Shown: positions 61,386 through 64,000 of the stretch, piece after piece
How positions within the stretch are numbered: the stretch's first letter is position 1
How the letters are laid out: each line of letters opens with the position of its first letter
Source: JACCZX01 sp038216465
Lineage (GTDB): Bacteria; Pseudomonadota; Gammaproteobacteria; Burkholderiales; Burkholderiaceae_F
Assembly: GCA_038216465.1 (NCBI GenBank)
Contig: JBBQQC010000009.1
Span: forward strand, 1-64,000
Length of the DNA stretch: 64,000 bases
Direction: 5' to 3'
Notes under the pieces: generated by a model
The model's database searches: none
Told to the model about the DNA's origin: nothing
The model's input: the letters and a program-made list of their open reading frames with translations, nothing else
Program-made: the position numbers and the translations under genes

Positions 61386-63932
61386 ATGCGACGGTTTTTT
61401 AGTTCGCCTGTGATCGTCGCTGCCATGCTGCTGGTCGCGTTGCCATTTGCGCTGCTCGCTGGCGGATTGACGATGACGAGTGCGACCGATGTCGTGATCT
61501 TTGCGATCGCGTGCATGGCGCTGAATATCTTGGTGGGTCATACCGGACTCGTTTCGTTCGGTCACGGCGCGTGGTTCGGACTTGGCGCGTACGCGGCAGC
61601 GCTGGCACAACTGCATTGGTTTCGCGGCTCGATGCTGTGGCCGGCGCTGTTTGCCCTTGCGTTCGTGACGGTTGCCGCGATTGCGCTCGGATTCGTGATG
61701 TTGCGCCGGCGCGGCGTGTACTTCTCGCTGCTGACGCTCGCGCTATCGGCGCTGGTTTATTCGGTCGCATTTCGCTGGACCGCGTTTACCGGTGGTGAGA
61801 ACGGCCTCGGCGGACTTGCGCGGGCAAACTGGTTCGGAGTGGATCTCGAGAATCGGTGGCTGTATTACACGCTGGTCGCTTCAATTGGACTTGCGACCGT
61901 GTACGGCCTGGCACGCTTTCACGCATCGTCAATCGGCAGTGTGCTGAACGCGATTCGCGAGAACGAACAACGTGCGCAGTTCATCGGGTATCCAGCCGTG
62001 CGTTACAAGCTCGCTGCGTTCGTGCTGTCGAGTGTGCTGACGAGTCTTGCAGGCGTGCTGTTCGCGTTTCACCATCGCTTCGCTTCCGCCGATCCGACTG
62101 CGGTGTCGTTTTCGGGCGAGCTACTGGCGATGGTGATCATCGGCGGAATGCGGAGCCTGCTAGGCCCTGCACTCGGTGCGCTGTTTTATATCCTCTTCCG
62201 CGAGTACCTGTCGATCTGGACCTCGCACTGGCTGTGGTTCTTCGGGCTGCTGTTCGTCGGCTTCATCGTTTTTTCGCCGAGCGGCCTGGTCGGCTTGTGG
62301 CAACGACTGCAGCGGCTGACTGCGCCTTGGCGCAAACGGCAGATCGAGGCTGCGGCGATGGCGGGCCGGGCGATTGAGCTCGGTGTCGAGCTGCCGGCAT
62401 TCGTCCGCGCGTACGCGACCGACACCGGCACCGTGCTGGCGGCCGATGGTATGGCCAAATCATTCGGCGGTATTCGTGCGCTGCAGGATGCAAGCATTGC
62501 GGTCGGTGCACGCTCGCTGCATGCATTGATCGGCCCGAACGGCGCCGGCAAGACGACGCTTTTCAATCTGATTTCCGGTCTCGTGACGCCTGACCACGGC
62601 CGCGTCGTGCTGTCGGGAGCGAACATTACGCGCGCGGCTCCGCACAGGATCGTGGCAGCCGGCGTTGCACGCTCTTTTCAGATCACCAATCTGTTTCCGG
62701 CGCTGACGGTGCACGAGAACGTGCGCCTTGCGGTGCAGGCGCGAGCGCGCGGTCGTTTCAACGGCTGGACGCCGACCGTCGCGATCGAGCCGGTGATGCA
62801 AGAAACCGCCCAACTGATTCGCTTTCTCGGACTGAGCGGAATCGAGCGGGCCGAAGCGGGTGCGCTCTCATATGGCGGGCAGCGGTTGCTCGACATGGGA
62901 TTGGCGCTCGCGTGCGCGCCGCGTGTGCTGCTGCTCGACGAGCCGCTGGCCGGGCTCGCAGCCGCCGAGCGCGAGCGCGTGGCGCAGCTTGTCAAGCGCA
63001 TCGCGTCCGATCTGCCGGTGCTGCTGGTCGAGCACGACATCGATCGCGTGTTTGCGCTCGCCGATCGCGTGACGGTGATGAACGACGGCAAGATCTTGTT
63101 CGAAGGCAGCGCAACCGATGCACGCGGCAGCGAAGCAGTGCGCGAAATATATATCGGCTCCGGCACCGCCGCGCTGGCCGCCACCGCGCACGGCAGTGCA
63201 GAGCGCGCCGCAGCGCCCGCACTGCTCACTCTGGACGCGATCGACGCGTTCTATGGCAAGAGCCACATCATCAAGAACGTGGCGCTGACCGTGCACGAAC
63301 ACGAGATCGTCGCGCTGCTGGGTCGCAATGGCGCTGGCAAATCCACTCTGTTGAAGACGATCATCGGCACGGTGTCGGCCACGGAGGGAACGATCGCGCT
63401 CGGCGAGCTGCCGCTGGCGCGTCTACCGGCGTGGCATATCGCGCGTCTCGGTGTCGGCTATGTGCCGCAGGGCAGGGCACTCTTCGCGGGGATGAGCGTA
63501 CGCGACAATCTGGCGCTTGGGCGCCTCAAGCGGCTGCGGAAGAGCAATGGGGTCGGTGTCGCGTGGTCCGACGACAAGATCGTCGAGTTCTTTCCAAAGC
63601 TTGCCGTTCGGCTGGATACGCCCGCCGACTTTCTATCGGGTGGCGAGCAGCAAATGGTCGCAGTCGCGCGCGCACTGGCGGGTCATGTGCGGGTGCTGCT
63701 ACTCGACGAGCCGTTTGAAGGCCTAGCGCCGACGGTGATCGAGGAATTGTTCACGGCCTTTGATCGGCTGCGTGCGGAACTGGCGATCGTGATCGTCGAG
63801 CACAATCTGGATCTGGTACTGGCGCTGGCGGACCGCGCCTACGTGCTCGAGCGCGGCAGCGTTGTTCACGTCGGACCCGCCGCGGCGCTGCGCGAAAACC
63901 TGGAACTGCGGAGGCAAGTGCTGTGGATGTAA
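61386..63932 (+). CDS. Fused LivM-LivG-LivF: branched-chain ABC permease plus two ATPases
   Basis: A single 848-residue reading frame contains three normally separate proteins. Residues 1-310: LivM permease (ILVGHTGLVSFGHGAWFGLG, RENEQRAQFIGYPAVRYKLA). Residues 350-590: a LivG-like ATPase with Walker A IGPNGAGKTTLF (about 383), a weak signature SYGGQRLL and Walker B LLLDEPLAGL. Residues 615-848: a LivF-like ATPase with Walker A LGRNGAGKSTLL (about 646), GYVPQGRALFAGMSV, signature LSGGEQQMV and Walker B LLLDEPFEGL. The linkers (about 310-345 and 588-610) are short and Ala-rich. With LivH and the binding protein, these make a complete importer. The start is the ATG at 61386. I see no frameshift, so the fusion is real in this sequence. 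Confidence 0.93.
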   Translation: MRRFFSSPVIVAAMLLVALPFALLAGGLTMTSATDVVIFAIACMALNILVGHTGLVSFGHGAWFGLGAYAAALAQLHWFRGSMLWPALFALAFVTVAAIALGFVMLRRRGVYFSLLTLALSALVYSVAFRWTAFTGGENGLGGLARANWFGVDLENRWLYYTLVASIGLATVYGLARFHASSIGSVLNAIRENEQRAQFIGYPAVRYKLAAFVLSSVLTSLAGVLFAFHHRFASADPTAVSFSGELLAMVIIGGMRSLLGPALGALFYILFREYLSIWTSHWLWFFGLLFVGFIVFSPSGLVGLWQRLQRLTAPWRKRQIEAAAMAGRAIELGVELPAFVRAYATDTGTVLAADGMAKSFGGIRALQDASIAVGARSLHALIGPNGAGKTTLFNLISGLVTPDHGRVVLSGANITRAAPHRIVAAGVARSFQITNLFPALTVHENVRLAVQARARGRFNGWTPTVAIEPVMQETAQLIRFLGLSGIERAEAGALSYGGQRLLDMGLALACAPRVLLLDEPLAGLAAAERERVAQLVKRIASDLPVLLVEHDIDRVFALADRVTVMNDGKILFEGSATDARGSEAVREIYIGSGTAALAATAHGSAERAAAPALLTLDAIDAFYGKSHIIKNVALTVHEHEIVALLGRNGAGKSTLLKTIIGTVSATEGTIALGELPLARLPAWHIARLGVGYVPQGRALFAGMSVRDNLALGRLKRLRKSNGVGVAWSDDKIVEFFPKLAVRLDTPADFLSGGEQQMVAVARALAGHVRVLLLDEPFEGLAPTVIEELFTAFDRLRAELAIVIVEHNLDLVLALADRAYVLERGSVVHVGPAAALRENLELRRQVLWM

Positions 63933-64000
63933 ACACAAAGGTCGCGGCGATCGTGGGTGCCGGATTGATCGGTCGCGCGTGGGCGGTCGTGTTCGCGCGC
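63923..64000 (+). CDS. 3-hydroxyacyl-CoA dehydrogenase-like NAD-binding protein (N-terminal part, cut by window edge)
   Basis: Only 26 residues are visible, starting from a GTG at 63923 inside the end of the fused transporter gene, with GGAGG upstream. They read KVAAIVGAGLIGRAWAVVFA, an NAD-binding Rossmann loop typical of the 3-hydroxyacyl-CoA / carnitine / gulonate 3-dehydrogenase family. The remaining gene and the true substrate lie outside the window. Its overlap with the transporter suggests co-transcription and a role in using the imported compound. Confidence 0.6.
   Translation, partial: MDVNTKVAAIVGAGLIGRAWAVVFAR

Overview
The window looks like a chromosomal segment of a Betaproteobacterium, probably Burkholderiales-like. 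The evidence is the high G+C seen by eye, the gene order exbB-exbD-lpxK-Trm112-kdsB, the ribF-ileS-lspA run, the tsaD / rpsU-yqeY / dnaG-rpoD neighbourhood, a long RpoD, and a cysteine-free L33. Genus cannot be assigned from the sequence alone. Almost everything is core metabolism or information processing. I see no insertion sequence, prophage, integron, CRISPR array or rRNA. One tRNA gene is present.

Region by region. 1-7.2 kb (minus): the start of a ugpA permease gene, then an arginine operon argD-argF-(secreted unknown)-argG, preceded by an Orn/Lys/Arg decarboxylase with its own terminator. 7.4-14.1 kb: rpsT, murJ, an Mpo1-like protein, a Prx5-type peroxiredoxin, a gamma-glutamyltransferase coupled to an HSD10-like dehydrogenase, a small secreted unknown and a GNAT acetyltransferase. 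14.1-21.8 kb (minus): an apparently K+-independent proton pyrophosphatase, adk, an orphan solute-binding protein, and the envelope operon exbB-exbD-lpxK-Trm112-kdsB. 22-27.4 kb: xseA, a PuuD-like membrane protein, sodB, a DUF192 protein, a Lys/Ala-rich secreted protein, icd and a cold-shock gene. 27.8-32.2 kb (plus): clpS-clpA, then a flavocytochrome c sulfide dehydrogenase pair.

32.2-38.6 kb (minus): one long operon ribF-ileS-lspA-coaBC-(membrane unknown)-dut. 38.7-43.5 kb (plus): purN-RsmB-like methyltransferase-MscS-like channel, then a fatty-acid desaturase. 43.5-49.5 kb: rpmB-rpmG and radC (minus), ispH-chalcone-isomerase-like-ogt-xerD-plsY (plus), and tsaD (minus). 49.6-58.3 kb: rpsU-yqeY, an inverted TPR/degenerate HD-GYP gene, dnaG, rpoD, tRNA-Ile(CAU) and a DEAD-box helicase. 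58.3-64 kb: an SDR gene and a branched-chain amino-acid-type ABC importer whose second permease and both ATPases are fused in one polypeptide, followed by the start of a 3-hydroxyacyl-CoA-dehydrogenase-like gene.

I did not find a convincing undescribed system. The most unusual items are the three-part LivM-LivG-LivF fusion with a strong hairpin just upstream in its operon, the TPR protein with a degraded HD-GYP domain sitting antisense inside the macromolecular-synthesis locus, the secreted unknown inside the arg operon, and a perfect DnaA-box-containing palindrome between exbB and xseA. All coordinates and motifs come from reading the sequence. No database search or computed statistic was used.
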